64,000 bases of DNA from Geobacter sp. SVR (GTDB lineage Bacteria > Desulfobacterota > Desulfuromonadia > Geobacterales > Pseudopelobacteraceae): positions 3,812,501 through 3,876,500 of the forward strand of contig NZ_AP024469.1 of NCBI RefSeq assembly GCF_016865365.1. The letters run 5' to 3'. Position 1 is the first letter of the stretch; each line of letters starts with the position of its first letter. A program made the translations under genes and the position numbers. Below the pieces are notes generated by a model. That model saw nothing but the letters and a program-made list of their open reading frames with translations, was not told the origin of the DNA and made no database searches. Shown here one piece after another: positions 1 through 8,519 of the stretch.

Positions 1-1
1 C

Positions 2-1900
2 GAGGCAACCATCAAAGCCATGGGCGAGGTCACCGGTCCGATCATCGCCATCGCCCTGGTGCTGAGTGCCGTTTTCATCCCCATCGCCTTCATAAGCGGG
101 CTAACCGGTCAGTTCTACCGGCAGTTCGCCCTGACCATCGCCTTTTCGACGATCATTTCCGCCTTCAACTCCCTCACCTTGTCGCCGGCGCTCTCAGCGG
201 TCCTCCTGAAGGCGCACGACGCCCCCAAGGATGGGCTTACCCGGCTGATGGACCGGTTGTTCGGCCCGGTGTTCCGGGGCTTCAACCGCCTGTTTCACAA
301 AAGCTCGGAGCGGTACGGCAGCGGCGTAGGCGGCATTTTGGGCCGCAAGTCGGCCGCCCTGGTCGTCTACGCACTGCTTCTGGGTGCCACCTACCTGAGC
401 TTCAAGGCGGTACCACCCGGCTTCGTGCCGACCCAAGACAAGCAGTACCTGGTGAGCTTCGCCCAACTGCCCGACGGCGCAACCCTGGAGCGCACCGAAA
501 AGGTGATCCGCACCATGTCCGACCTGGCGCTCAAGGAACCGGGGGTGGAAAGTGCGGTCGCCTTCCCTGGTCTTTCCATCAACGGGTTCATCAACAGCCC
601 CTCGGCGGGAATCGTCTTCGTGACCTTGAAGCCCTTCGAGGAGCGCAAGTCCAAGGATCTCTCAGGCCTGGCAATCTCGCAAAAGCTGCAGCAGAAGTTC
701 AACGGGGTGAACGATGCCTTCATTGCCATCTTTCCGCCCCCTCCGGTGCAGGGGCTCGGCACCATCGGCGGCTTCAAGCTGCAGGTGGAGGACCGCACGG
801 ACCAGGGCTACGAGGCCCTCAACCAGGCAATGAAGGCGGTACAGGCCAAGGCGGCCAAGACGCCGGAACTGGCAGGAGTGTTTTCCAGCTACAACATCGG
901 CACCCCCCAGATCTACGCCGATCTGGACCGCACTAAGGCGGCGCAGTTGGGCGTAGACGTGCAGGACGTCTTCGATACCATGCAGATCTACCTGGGCTCG
1001 CTCTACGTCAACGACTTCAACAAGTTCGGACGCACCTACCAGGTCATCGCGCAAGCCGATCAACAGTTCCGCTCCAAGCCGAGCGACATACTGAAGCTGC
1101 AGACCAAGAACTTCGAGGGGCGCATGGTGCAATTGGGCTCCATCGTCCGCATATCCGAAACGACCGGGCCGGACAGCGCCATGCGCTACAACGCCTTCCG
1201 GTCGGCCGATCTCAACGGCGCACCGGCACCGGGATACTCCACCGGTCAGGCCCAGTCGGCCATTACCCGAATACTCAACGAGACCCTGCCCAAGGGGATG
1301 GGCTTTGAATGGACTGATCTCACCTACCAGCAGATCCTCTCCGGCAACACGGCCATTCTGGTGTTCCCGATCTGCGTGCTCCTGGTCTTTCTGGTCCTCG
1401 CCGCACAGTATGAGAGTCTCTTTCTCCCCATAGCCGTCATTCTGATCGTGCCGATGTGTGTCTTTTCCGCCATCGTCGGCGTTTGGCTCACACACGGTGA
1501 CAACAACCTGTTCACCCAGATAGGGTTGTTCGTCCTGATCGGCCTTGCATGCAAGAACGCGATTCTGATCGTCGAATACGCCCGCGAACTGGAGTTGGGT
1601 GGCAGGGCTACGGTTGCCGCTGCTATCGAGGCTGCCCGGCTGCGGCTCAGGCCGATCCTGATGACCTCGTTCGCCTTCATCATGGGCGTGGTGCCCCTGG
1701 TGCTTTCCTCGGGAGCCGGGGCCGAAATGCGGCATGCCATGGGGATCGCCGTTTTCTCGGGCATGCTGGGAGTCACCTTCTTCGGGCTGTTCCTGACGCC
1801 GGTCTTCTACGTCGTGATGCGCGTGCTGGAAAAGCGCGTCACCAAAACGGAGGAGGTGCACCACCATGTAACCGAGGAGGAGGTCCGTCACAATGTATAA
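2..1900 (+). CDS. RND multidrug efflux pump, inner-membrane subunit (HAE1/AcrB family), C-terminal 632 codons
   Basis: Proton-driven inner-membrane pump of a tripartite efflux system. The reading frame is already open at base 2 and the start lies outside the window, so this is the C-terminal ~60% of a ~1,040-residue protein. Visible in order: the end of the first transmembrane block (EATIKAMGEVTGPI, typical of AcrB TM4-TM6), the second porter/docking half (GFVPTQDKQYLVSFAQLP), and the last transmembrane bundle from about residue 445, including LAAQYESLFLPI and GLACKNAILIVEYA, both signatures of the HAE1 family. It ends in a His/Glu-rich tail. It overlaps the outer-membrane factor gene by 8 bases, so the two are translated together. 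The family is certain; the substrate is unknown. An adaptor (AcrA-type) gene is expected just upstream of the window. Confidence 0.96.
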   Translation, partial: EATIKAMGEVTGPIIAIALVLSAVFIPIAFISGLTGQFYRQFALTIAFSTIISAFNSLTLSPALSAVLLKAHDAPKDGLTRLMDRLFGPVFRGFNRLFHKSSERYGSGVGGILGRKSAALVVYALLLGATYLSFKAVPPGFVPTQDKQYLVSFAQLPDGATLERTEKVIRTMSDLALKEPGVESAVAFPGLSINGFINSPSAGIVFVTLKPFEERKSKDLSGLAISQKLQQKFNGVNDAFIAIFPPPPVQGLGTIGGFKLQVEDRTDQGYEALNQAMKAVQAKAAKTPELAGVFSSYNIGTPQIYADLDRTKAAQLGVDVQDVFDTMQIYLGSLYVNDFNKFGRTYQVIAQADQQFRSKPSDILKLQTKNFEGRMVQLGSIVRISETTGPDSAMRYNAFRSADLNGAPAPGYSTGQAQSAITRILNETLPKGMGFEWTDLTYQQILSGNTAILVFPICVLLVFLVLAAQYESLFLPIAVILIVPMCVFSAIVGVWLTHGDNNLFTQIGLFVLIGLACKNAILIVEYARELELGGRATVAAAIEAARLRLRPILMTSFAFIMGVVPLVLSSGAGAEMRHAMGIAVFSGMLGVTFFGLFLTPVFYVVMRVLEKRVTKTEEVHHHVTEEEVRHNV

Positions 1901-3305
1901 AAGAAAACAGACATCCGTCGTACTTTTGCTGTTTGCCGGGCTGCTTGCGGCCTGCAGCGGACCACTGGGACCACAATCATCAGGGATCGTCACCCCTTCA
2001 TTCTGGCATCGCCTGACCGGTACGGCCCCGGCCACCGAGAATGCCATACCCCTCACGGCAAGCCCCGAAGCAGAGGTTGACCATACATGGTGGACCAGCT
2101 TCGGCGATCAGACCCTCGACACCCTGGTGGCGGAAGCACTCGCCAACAACAAGACCCTGCAGATCGCCACGGCGCGCGTAGAGCAGGCACGGGCCGGACG
2201 TGGCGCCGCCCGTGCGCAGCTCTTTCCCCAGGTGAACGGGGTCGCCGGCGCCCAACGCGGCAACCAGGGCTTTGCCACTGCCAACCAGTCGATCGGAATC
2301 GCCGGAGCCGATATCGAGGCCAGTTGGGAAATCGACCTGTTCGGCCGCAACAGGTCCCGTGCCGCCGCTGCAGCGGCCATCCTGGAATCGAGCGAGGCAA
2401 ACCGGCAGGCCGTCCGGGTAGCCCTCTTGGCGGAGGTAGCGCGCAACTACTTTGACCTGCGCAATTACGAGCGCCAACTCCTGTTGACCAAGCAGAATCT
2501 GGAAACCCAGAAAAAGACCCTGGAACTAGTCCAGGTGCAGTTTCAGGGAGCACTCGCCAGCGACTTCGACGTACAGCGTGCCGGCGCTCAGGTTTCCTCC
2601 ACCGAGGCGCTGATCCCTTCGCTACAAACGGCCTACGACGCGGCGCTCAACCGGCTGAACGTTCTCTTGGGTCAGCCTCCGGGGAGCAGGGATGAGATCA
2701 TCAAGCGCGCGGAAGCGCTCAAGCCTTTGGACCACCGCATTCTGATCGCAGCACCGGCCAAGGTCCTGGCGGCCCGTCCGGATGTGCTCGCCGCCGAACG
2801 GCGGTTTGCCGCCGCCATCTCGACCAAGGCCGCGGTACGGGCGGAACTCCTCCCCAACATCTCGCTGACCGCACTGTTCGGTGCCCAAGCTTCGACTCCA
2901 TTTTCCGCCACGCCTTGGGGAGTCGGCATCAGCCTGGTGCAGCCGATCCTCAACTTCGGACGCATCGAGGCGCAGATCGACATGGCGGAAGCCCTCCAGC
3001 GCGAAGCCTTTCTGAACTACCAACAGACTGTGCTGGAGGCTCTGGAAAACATGGAGAACTCCCTTTCCGGTTATCTGCACGAAACCGCACGCAACGCCTC
3101 ACTCTCCTCCGAGGTCGCACAGAACCGCAAGGCGGTCGAACTGGCCAGACAGCAGTACACCAACGGTTATACGGGCTTGCTGGACGTGCTGGTTGCGGTA
3201 CGCAACCAGCTCGAATCGGAATCGAATCTGGCCGCGTCGGATGCCAACCTCAGAAAGGACCTGGTCAACATCTACGCCGCGGCCGGAGGAGGTTGGGGTA
3301 TCTGA
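1893..3305 (+). CDS. Outer-membrane efflux lipoprotein, NodT/OprM family
   Basis: Outer-membrane channel of the tripartite pump, 470 residues, the usual size for OprM/NodT proteins. The N-terminus is a lipoprotein signal with lipobox LLAAC (Cys21). Two TolC-type repeats follow; typical landmarks are TWWTSFGDQTLDTLVAEAL near residue 65, ARVEQARAGRGAARAQLFPQ, WEIDLFGRNR and, in the second half, ARPDVLAAERRFAAA and LLDVLVAVRNQLESE. The start ATG at 1893 overlaps the end of the pump gene and is preceded by GAGGAGGTC, a strong ribosome binding site. A GC-rich hairpin with a T-run follows the stop. Family assignment is firm; which drugs or metals it exports cannot be read from the sequence. Confidence 0.95.
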   Translation: MYKRKQTSVVLLLFAGLLAACSGPLGPQSSGIVTPSFWHRLTGTAPATENAIPLTASPEAEVDHTWWTSFGDQTLDTLVAEALANNKTLQIATARVEQARAGRGAARAQLFPQVNGVAGAQRGNQGFATANQSIGIAGADIEASWEIDLFGRNRSRAAAAAAILESSEANRQAVRVALLAEVARNYFDLRNYERQLLLTKQNLETQKKTLELVQVQFQGALASDFDVQRAGAQVSSTEALIPSLQTAYDAALNRLNVLLGQPPGSRDEIIKRAEALKPLDHRILIAAPAKVLAARPDVLAAERRFAAAISTKAAVRAELLPNISLTALFGAQASTPFSATPWGVGISLVQPILNFGRIEAQIDMAEALQREAFLNYQQTVLEALENMENSLSGYLHETARNASLSSEVAQNRKAVELARQQYTNGYTGLLDVLVAVRNQLESESNLAASDANLRKDLVNIYAAAGGGWGI

Positions 3306-3400
3306 GGACGAAACCGGTTTGGCGGCGGGAGCAAGGGCATAGGATTGTTATGGGGAGCGGCAAAAGGGGAAGCTATGGCGGACGGACAGCGGAAGGCAGC

Positions 3401-3435
3401 CCCCCTCCCGGGCAGGGAGGGGGAGCGGTTTTTCA
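3401..3435 (+). terminator. Rho-independent terminator after the efflux operon
   Basis: CCCCCTCCC at 3401-3409 pairs with GGGAGGGGG at 3415-3423 over a 5-base loop, followed by a short T-run (3429-3433). It sits about 95 bases after the stop of the outer-membrane factor gene and abuts the convergent tpx gene. Confidence 0.65.
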
Positions 3436-3948
3436 GAGCAGGTTCTTTACCGCCACGATGACGGCGGCGTAATCGGGCTCGCTGGTAACCTCAGGTACGA
3501 TCTGAATGTAGCGGATCACGTCATTGGCGTCGATTACGAACACCGCCCGGCTCATCAGCACCAGTTCCTTGATGACGACACCGTAGGCAGTGCCCAATGA
3601 GCGTTCACGGTAGTCGGAAAGCGTGGTCACCCGGTCTATGCCGGCAGCACCGCACCATCGTTTCTGGGCAAAGGGGAGATCGAGGCTGACGGTCAGCACA
3701 ACCACGTTTTCCGGCAGGGCTGCCGCCTCCTGGTTGAAGCGCCTGGTCTCGGTATCGCAGACCGGCGTGTCCAACGAAGGAACTGTGCTGATGATCCTGA
3801 TCTTGCCGGCCGAGCCGGCCAGCGTTACCGGGGCTAGCGAATTGTCCACCACGGTGAAATCGGGGGCCTTGTCCCCCACTTTCAATGCGGGCCCCAGCAG
3901 CGTCATCGGATTTCCCTTGAATGTTATGATGCCTGTTCGTTCTGACAT
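3433..3948 (-). CDS. tpx: Thiol peroxidase Tpx (2-Cys peroxiredoxin)
   Basis: Thioredoxin-dependent peroxidase that removes H2O2 and organic peroxides, in the periplasm or cytoplasm depending on species. No signal peptide is seen here, so cytoplasmic is likely. 171 residues, close to E. coli Tpx (168). The peroxidatic cysteine is Cys64 in PSLDTPVCDTETRRF, and the resolving cysteine is Cys99 in RWCGAAG, both at the spacing expected for the Tpx class. It lies downstream of modC on the same strand, but 91 bases separate them and contain an AT-rich stretch that could hold its own promoter, so I do not count it as part of the mod operon. RBS GGGGGAAGAG precedes the ATG. Confidence 0.96.
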   Translation of the reverse strand: MSERTGIITFKGNPMTLLGPALKVGDKAPDFTVVDNSLAPVTLAGSAGKIRIISTVPSLDTPVCDTETRRFNQEAAALPENVVVLTVSLDLPFAQKRWCGAAGIDRVTTLSDYRERSLGTAYGVVIKELVLMSRAVFVIDANDVIRYIQIVPEVTSEPDYAAVIVAVKNLL

Positions 3949-4039
3949 ATCTCTTCCCCCTTTGATTTTTTACGAGATTTTAAGGTAAAAAAACGAAAAA
4001 GCAATACCATCTTTTGGCAGCGGTATTCGCCGCACCCGG

Positions 4040-5089
4040 TCAGTTCAACCTTCGGAAAGCGGAAGCCTTGACCGCTGCATACAATTCGCACCCGATCACG
4101 ATACCCAACTCTTCAGCCGCCTGATCCACAACCTCGGCAATCAGCCTTTCGCCCCCACAGAGCAGTTCCACACCGACCCTGCCGTCTGAATTGAAAATAT
4201 CGACAACAGTGCCGGCCAACAGATTGCGGGCGCTTATGGCCTCCGGATGCCGTTTGAAGAGGATGATATCTTTGGATGAAAGCTCGAACATCGCTTCCTG
4301 CCGGTCATTGCCCGCTGAGATAAACAGTTCGTTGTGTCCCCATTGATAGGAGTATAACCCCTCGCTCCGGCAGAGGAGGCTCACCGTGAGAATGTTTATG
4401 TAGCCGACCGGACTCTGCCCCATGCGGGTGCGGGCCAGCTGTTCTCCGCTCGCCTGCGTAACCAGTGCCCCGCGCTCGAATACCAGGACAGAGTCCGACA
4501 TCAGCCGCATTTCAAGCAGGGAGTGGGAGATGAACAGGTAGGGAATGCGGAAGGCTTCACACACGGTTTTCAAATGGCGAATGATCTGGAATCGCAGGCT
4601 GTCGTCCAGCGCCGAGAGCGGTTCGTCCATCAGCAGCAGACGCGGATTGGACAGGACTGCCCGGCCGATGGCAACCCGCTGTTTTTCGCCTCCGGACAGC
4701 CGGTTCACCCCCCGCTCCAGCAGGTGCCCGATCTGCAGGACCTCCACCAGGCTGTCGAAATCGATCCGTCGGTTATCGGCAGCGCAGCGTCTGTGGCCAT
4801 ACAGCAGGTTGCCCCTGACGCTCAGGTGAGGAAACAGATGGGGATGCTGGAATATGATGCCGATGCGACGCTGTTCCGGTGCTTTGTTGCACCCTGCCCC
4901 GTACAGCGTCTCACCGTCGAGCCGGATGGTCCCCTCGTCCGGTTGCTGCAATCCGGCTATCAGGGCAACTAGAGTGGACTTGCCGCTGCCTGACGGGCCA
5001 AAGACACCCACCCTGTCCTGAGAGACGGCAAAGTCGACCTGCAGGTCAAAGGGACCGAACCTTTTCGCAACCGATACCCGCAGGTCCAT
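4040..5089 (-). CDS. modC: Molybdate ABC transporter ATP-binding protein
   Basis: ATPase of the high-affinity molybdate importer ModABC; works at the cytoplasmic face of ModB. 349 residues, full length. Walker A GPSGSGKST at 31-39, Q-loop IIFQHPHLFP, ABC signature LSGGEKQR at 131-138, Walker B LLLMDEP at 151-157. The C-terminal ~130 residues include a Mop/TOBE domain (SARNLLAGTVVDIFNSDGRV), which in this family binds molybdate and sets ModC apart from other ABC ATPases. One base separates it from modB, so the two are co-translated. It is the last gene of modDABC; the ModE box upstream of modD probably controls it. Confidence 0.96.
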   Translation of the reverse strand: MDLRVSVAKRFGPFDLQVDFAVSQDRVGVFGPSGSGKSTLVALIAGLQQPDEGTIRLDGETLYGAGCNKAPEQRRIGIIFQHPHLFPHLSVRGNLLYGHRRCAADNRRIDFDSLVEVLQIGHLLERGVNRLSGGEKQRVAIGRAVLSNPRLLLMDEPLSALDDSLRFQIIRHLKTVCEAFRIPYLFISHSLLEMRLMSDSVLVFERGALVTQASGEQLARTRMGQSPVGYINILTVSLLCRSEGLYSYQWGHNELFISAGNDRQEAMFELSSKDIILFKRHPEAISARNLLAGTVVDIFNSDGRVGVELLCGGERLIAEVVDQAAEELGIVIGCELYAAVKASAFRRLN

Positions 5090-5090
5090 G

Positions 5091-5780
5091 TCAGTCCCCC
5101 CTGATCATGCGGCGGCTGAGATATTCGTGAAACAGCAGGACCGCAACCGAGATGATGACGGAAATGACGCAGAGCGCCATGGCCATGCTGTCGCCGCTGG
5201 GCGAACTGGCATACTCATAGATCGCCAGCGGGATGGTCTGGGTCACCCCCGGCATGTTGCCGGCCACGATGATGGTAGCGCCGAACTCCCCCAAGCCCCG
5301 GGCGAACATCAGGGCCGAGCCTGCAATGATGCCCCGCAGTGAAAGCGGCAGGATGACCGTCAGCATGCTGTCGAACCAGCCGGCGCCCAAGGTGCGCGAT
5401 GCCTGGATCAGGCCCTGGTCGACGGTTTCCATGCCAATGCGGATCGAGCGCACCAGCAGGGGAAACCCGACCACGGCGGTGGCAATCACCGCCGCCTTCC
5501 AGGTGAAGATCAGCTTGATGCCGAGCGGCTGCAGGATATACTGCCCGATAAACCCTTTCTGCCCCAGGACGATCAGCAGGAGGTAGCCGACGACCACCGG
5601 CGGCAGGGTCAGGGGCAGGTTGACGATCACGTCCAGAGCGACCTTCCCGCGGAACTGCCGGTAGGTCATGGCATAGGCCAATGCAAATCCGAACGGCAGC
5701 GACAGCAGGGTCGCCACGACCGAGACCTTGAGTGACAGCAGGATGGCGGCGTAGTCGGCAGAGGTGAATTCAGGCATCAT
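5091..5780 (-). CDS. modB: Molybdate ABC transporter permease
   Basis: Inner-membrane channel of the molybdate importer, 229 residues with about five membrane helices. The EAA loop that docks on ModC is visible as QASRTLGAGWFDSMLTVILP, followed by ARGLGEFGATIIVAGN, the most conserved block of ModB/CysT permeases. Six bases separate it from modA and one base from modC, consistent with a single transcript modD-modA-modB-modC. Confidence 0.96.
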   Translation of the reverse strand: MMPEFTSADYAAILLSLKVSVVATLLSLPFGFALAYAMTYRQFRGKVALDVIVNLPLTLPPVVVGYLLLIVLGQKGFIGQYILQPLGIKLIFTWKAAVIATAVVGFPLLVRSIRIGMETVDQGLIQASRTLGAGWFDSMLTVILPLSLRGIIAGSALMFARGLGEFGATIIVAGNMPGVTQTIPLAIYEYASSPSGDSMAMALCVISVIISVAVLLFHEYLSRRMIRGD

Positions 5781-5786
5781 AAGCTA

Positions 5787-6539
5787 CTACTGAACGATGA
5801 ATCCGTGTTTCCTGAGCACGCTCTTCGCCTCGGCCGACTGCAGCGCGGCATGGAAAGCCGCTGCCTCGGTTTTTTTGACCCCGGCGACCGTCAGGGACAT
5901 CGGGTAGGTGACACGCGGGTAGTACTCCTGGGGCACGACAAAAAGAATCTTGGCGTTCTTGGCTACTTGCAGGGCATCGGTCTTGTAGACAAAGGCGCCG
6001 TCAACCTCGCCACGGTCCGCATACATCAGGCATTCACGCACATCCTTTGCCATGACCAGTTTCTTTTCCAACTGCTTGTCGATTCCGGCCTTCTTGAAGG
6101 CTTCCATGGCATATTCGCCGGCCGGCACGCTCTTCGGACTGCCGATGGCAATCTTCTCCAGCTTCACGACCTCTTGCAGGCTGCCGGTTTTCAGGTCCGG
6201 CTTGCCGGCAAATACCAGCACGTTATAGGCAAAGGTTGCGATGCTCTTCTCGTCAGCCAGTTTCCTGGCCTTCAGATAATCCATCCACTCCGTATTGGCG
6301 GAAATGAAGATATCGGCCGGTGCACCGTTTTCGATCTGCTTGGCAAGGGCGCCGGACGCGCCGTAATTCTTTTTGAAGGTGATGCCGGGATGGGCTTTGG
6401 TATAACTGTCCGAAATTTCATTTATCACTTCCTTCATGCTGGCAGCCACGAACAGGTTGATCTCGCCGGCCAAGAGCGATGACGAAAAACAGAGCACGGA
6501 CGCAACAGCTGCCAACATCGTAACGAACTTTCTTTTCAT
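5787..6539 (-). CDS. modA: Molybdate-binding periplasmic protein
   Basis: Substrate-binding protein that captures molybdate (and tungstate) in the periplasm and delivers it to ModB. 250 residues. Residues 1-24 form a signal peptide (KRK, hydrophobic core, cleavage probably after LLA). The mature start EINLFVAASMKEVINEIS is the classic ModA opening, whose Ser contacts the oxyanion. Other ModA motifs are GASGALAKQIENGAPADIFIS and GEVDGAFVYKTDAL. It follows modD by 17 bases and precedes modB by 6. Probably repressed by ModE-molybdate. Confidence 0.96.
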   Translation of the reverse strand: MKRKFVTMLAAVASVLCFSSSLLAGEINLFVAASMKEVINEISDSYTKAHPGITFKKNYGASGALAKQIENGAPADIFISANTEWMDYLKARKLADEKSIATFAYNVLVFAGKPDLKTGSLQEVVKLEKIAIGSPKSVPAGEYAMEAFKKAGIDKQLEKKLVMAKDVRECLMYADRGEVDGAFVYKTDALQVAKNAKILFVVPQEYYPRVTYPMSLTVAGVKKTEAAAFHAALQSAEAKSVLRKHGFIVQ

Positions 6540-6556
6540 GTGTCTCTCCTTGGTGA

Positions 6557-7414
6557 TCAGTTTGTCCCGCAGGGGGTAATGGTTACCGAGATGTCCGCCG
6601 GTTTGCCGAAATAGACCGATGACAGGACCAGCATATCGACGCCGGTGGCGGCATAGTCCGACGCATTTGCTTCGTGGATGCCGCCGGCAGCCGATATTTT
6701 CACCGTTCTGTCGATGCCGCGTATCGTCTCGACCAGAACCTTCAATTCCTGGGACGGCAATTTGTCCACCTGCACGATATCGGCGCCGGCCCGGGCAATC
6801 ATGAGAGCCTCATCGGCGGTGTCCGCCTCGACGATAATCTTGTGTTCCGGCGCCCGTACCCGGAGATCGGGCAGCGTACGCAGAAAGACATCCAGGCCGC
6901 CGGCAAAGGCGGTATGCTGCCTGAACACCAGGATCGACTCCGATAATCCGAGGCGGTGCGGCAATGCGCCTCCGGCGCTTATGGCCTTGATGGCCGTTTT
7001 TTTGGTTCCGGGAAACGATTTGCGTGTCGTCAAAACGGTGATGGCCGGATTGACCGTTCTGGCCGCGTCGACGATTTTTCTGGTTCGCGTGGCTATTCCG
7101 GAAGCATATTCCAGAAGGTTCAATGCCACTTTCCAGCCGGCGTGAAGCGCGTGTGTCGGTCCTGTGGCTGTCAGAAACTCCATGCCCTGGCTCAGCAGCG
7201 TGCCGCTTGGCATGCAGGAGGTCAGCCTGGCGCCACAGCGGGAAAGCACCTGGGCGGCTTCTTCGGTACAGCAGAGGGTGGTTTCATGGCGGGTAGCAAA
7301 CGTGATGCACCCCTCCCGGCTGCCAATATTCAGCAGGTGGGTGGTCAGGTCGCCGTAGGGGAGATCTTCTTCGATAAAACGTTCAATGTCTGATGCAGGC
7401 AGTGTAACGAGCAT
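6557..7414 (-). CDS. modD: ModD, pyrophosphorylase-like protein of the molybdate operon
   Basis: 285 residues, related to quinolinate phosphoribosyltransferase (NadC). Family traits: the opening DIERFIEEDLPYGDLTTHLL, the TTRKSFPGTKK phosphate-binding loop, HKIIVEADTADEAL and the C-terminal KISAAGGIHEANASDYAATGVD. ModD occurs in many molybdate operons, but its reaction is not established; a phosphoribosyl transfer to an unknown acceptor is the usual guess. First gene after the ModE box on the minus strand, 17 bases upstream of modA. It is unlikely to be the true NadC because of its strict mod context. Confidence 0.9.
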   Translation of the reverse strand: MLVTLPASDIERFIEEDLPYGDLTTHLLNIGSREGCITFATRHETTLCCTEEAAQVLSRCGARLTSCMPSGTLLSQGMEFLTATGPTHALHAGWKVALNLLEYASGIATRTRKIVDAARTVNPAITVLTTRKSFPGTKKTAIKAISAGGALPHRLGLSESILVFRQHTAFAGGLDVFLRTLPDLRVRAPEHKIIVEADTADEALMIARAGADIVQVDKLPSQELKVLVETIRGIDRTVKISAAGGIHEANASDYAATGVDMLVLSSVYFGKPADISVTITPCGTN

Positions 7415-7435
7415 ATCCCATTCCTTGTGATCGTT

Positions 7436-7459
7436 CGCTATATTAGCAGGAATATAACG
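7436..7459. promoter_or_regulatory. ModE operator (molybdate box) upstream of modDABC
   Basis: CGCTATATT at 7436-7444 and AATATAACG at 7451-7459 are inverted half-sites separated by 6 bases, matching 8 of 9 positions across the dyad. This is the known ModE box pattern (CGnTATAT-N6-8-ATATAnCG). It lies 22 bases before the modD start codon and about 50 bases after the modE stop, so ModE bound to molybdate would block modDABC without touching modE itself. Confidence 0.88.
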
Positions 7460-7512
7460 TATATCAAAAGAAAAGAGACAGCATCTTTGGTGCCTCTTCT
7501 ATGTGTCGGCGA

Positions 7513-8322
7513 TCAGCTTACGCCGAGAATGACGCTGGATGCCTTGAACAGGGCACAGGCGTGGCCACCGGTTTTCAGGTCCAGCCGCGTTGAGCTTTCA
7601 TGGGTGATGACGGCACTTATCGTATTGCCGCCGCCGATCTCCACATCCACCTCCGTGCTCACCGGACCCTCGATGATCTTGGAAACGGTGCCGCAGAAAA
7701 TATTGCGAGCGCTGACCGTGGCATCGTGCAGATCGGTGCCGATGATTACGGAACTTGCCTTGATGATGGCATAGGCATCCATCCCTTCCTTGAGACCGAG
7801 ATTGTCGACGGCGCCGTTGGTGACAGTGGCGACCACTATCGCTCCCCCTCCTATGGTGAGCGAAACCTCGGCATTGACCGCCCCTTTGGTGATTTTGCTG
7901 ACCGTACCGGCGAAAACGTTGCGAGCACTGACTTTCATGGCTATCCTCCTCAAGAATTTGTCGAGACCGCTTATGTCTCCCAACCTCTCTTCCAAGTTTA
8001 CCAAATATTTTCGATGCTCTTCCTGAACTACTCGGAATTGATCGACAATTCTCTTTCCTTCCTGTGTCAGTCTGGCTCCTCCACCCCCTTTCCCACCTGT
8101 CTGCCGTTCGACCAGAGGCTTTCCGGACAGGTTGTTAATCGCATTCACGGCATCCCAAGCGGTTTTGTAGCTGATACCGACAGAGCGGGCCGCCTTGGTG
8201 ATCGAGCCCAGTTCGTCGATTTTCTCAAGCAGATAGATGCGTTCCCCACCGAGATACCGGCGGTCCGACTTCTGAAACCAGAGGTTCGCTCCAAGCTCGA
8301 TATCGTTCTTCCGGCATCCCAC
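7513..8322 (-). CDS. modE: Molybdate-responsive regulator ModE
   Basis: Molybdate sensor and repressor of the transport operon. 269 residues, close to E. coli ModE (262). N-terminal winged helix-turn-helix (YLLEKIDELGSITKAARS, then GISYKTAWDAVNAINNL), a GGKGGGGARLT wing, then two tandem Mop (TOBE) domains at about 130-197 and 203-269, each opening with SARN(V/I)F(A/C)GTVSKI and each able to bind molybdate at the dimer interface. It is upstream of modD on the same strand; the box between them suggests read-through or a separate promoter. Upstream of its start is the perfect 10-bp palindrome TATCATGATA at 8382-8391, a weaker candidate operator. Confidence 0.95.
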   Translation of the reverse strand: MGCRKNDIELGANLWFQKSDRRYLGGERIYLLEKIDELGSITKAARSVGISYKTAWDAVNAINNLSGKPLVERQTGGKGGGGARLTQEGKRIVDQFRVVQEEHRKYLVNLEERLGDISGLDKFLRRIAMKVSARNVFAGTVSKITKGAVNAEVSLTIGGGAIVVATVTNGAVDNLGLKEGMDAYAIIKASSVIIGTDLHDATVSARNIFCGTVSKIIEGPVSTEVDVEIGGGNTISAVITHESSTRLDLKTGGHACALFKASSVILGVS

Positions 8323-8473
8323 GGAATATTACCTCTCACTGTCGTTCTTCAAGCGCATAGTGCCTTTACTAGGCGTGTGTATATCATGATACATCACCGG
8401 AGTAAAGAATCGCGGAAAATTCGGGCCCTTCAGATGGTGGTCGGGAGAGGCCTTGACGCACCGGGCATGATTT

Positions 8474-8491
8474 GTTACCACTTTCGGTAAC
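8474..8491. promoter_or_regulatory. 18-bp palindromic operator candidate GTTACC-N6-GGTAAC
   Basis: Perfect inverted repeat GTTACC (8474-8479) and GGTAAC (8486-8491), 28 bases before the start codon of the flavoprotein gene at 8520. The arrangement fits a dimeric repressor site. No cognate regulator gene is adjacent, so the binding protein is unknown. Confidence 0.5.
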
Positions 8492-8519
8492 GCACGATTC
8501 AATTTTTATGGAGGTCCGC

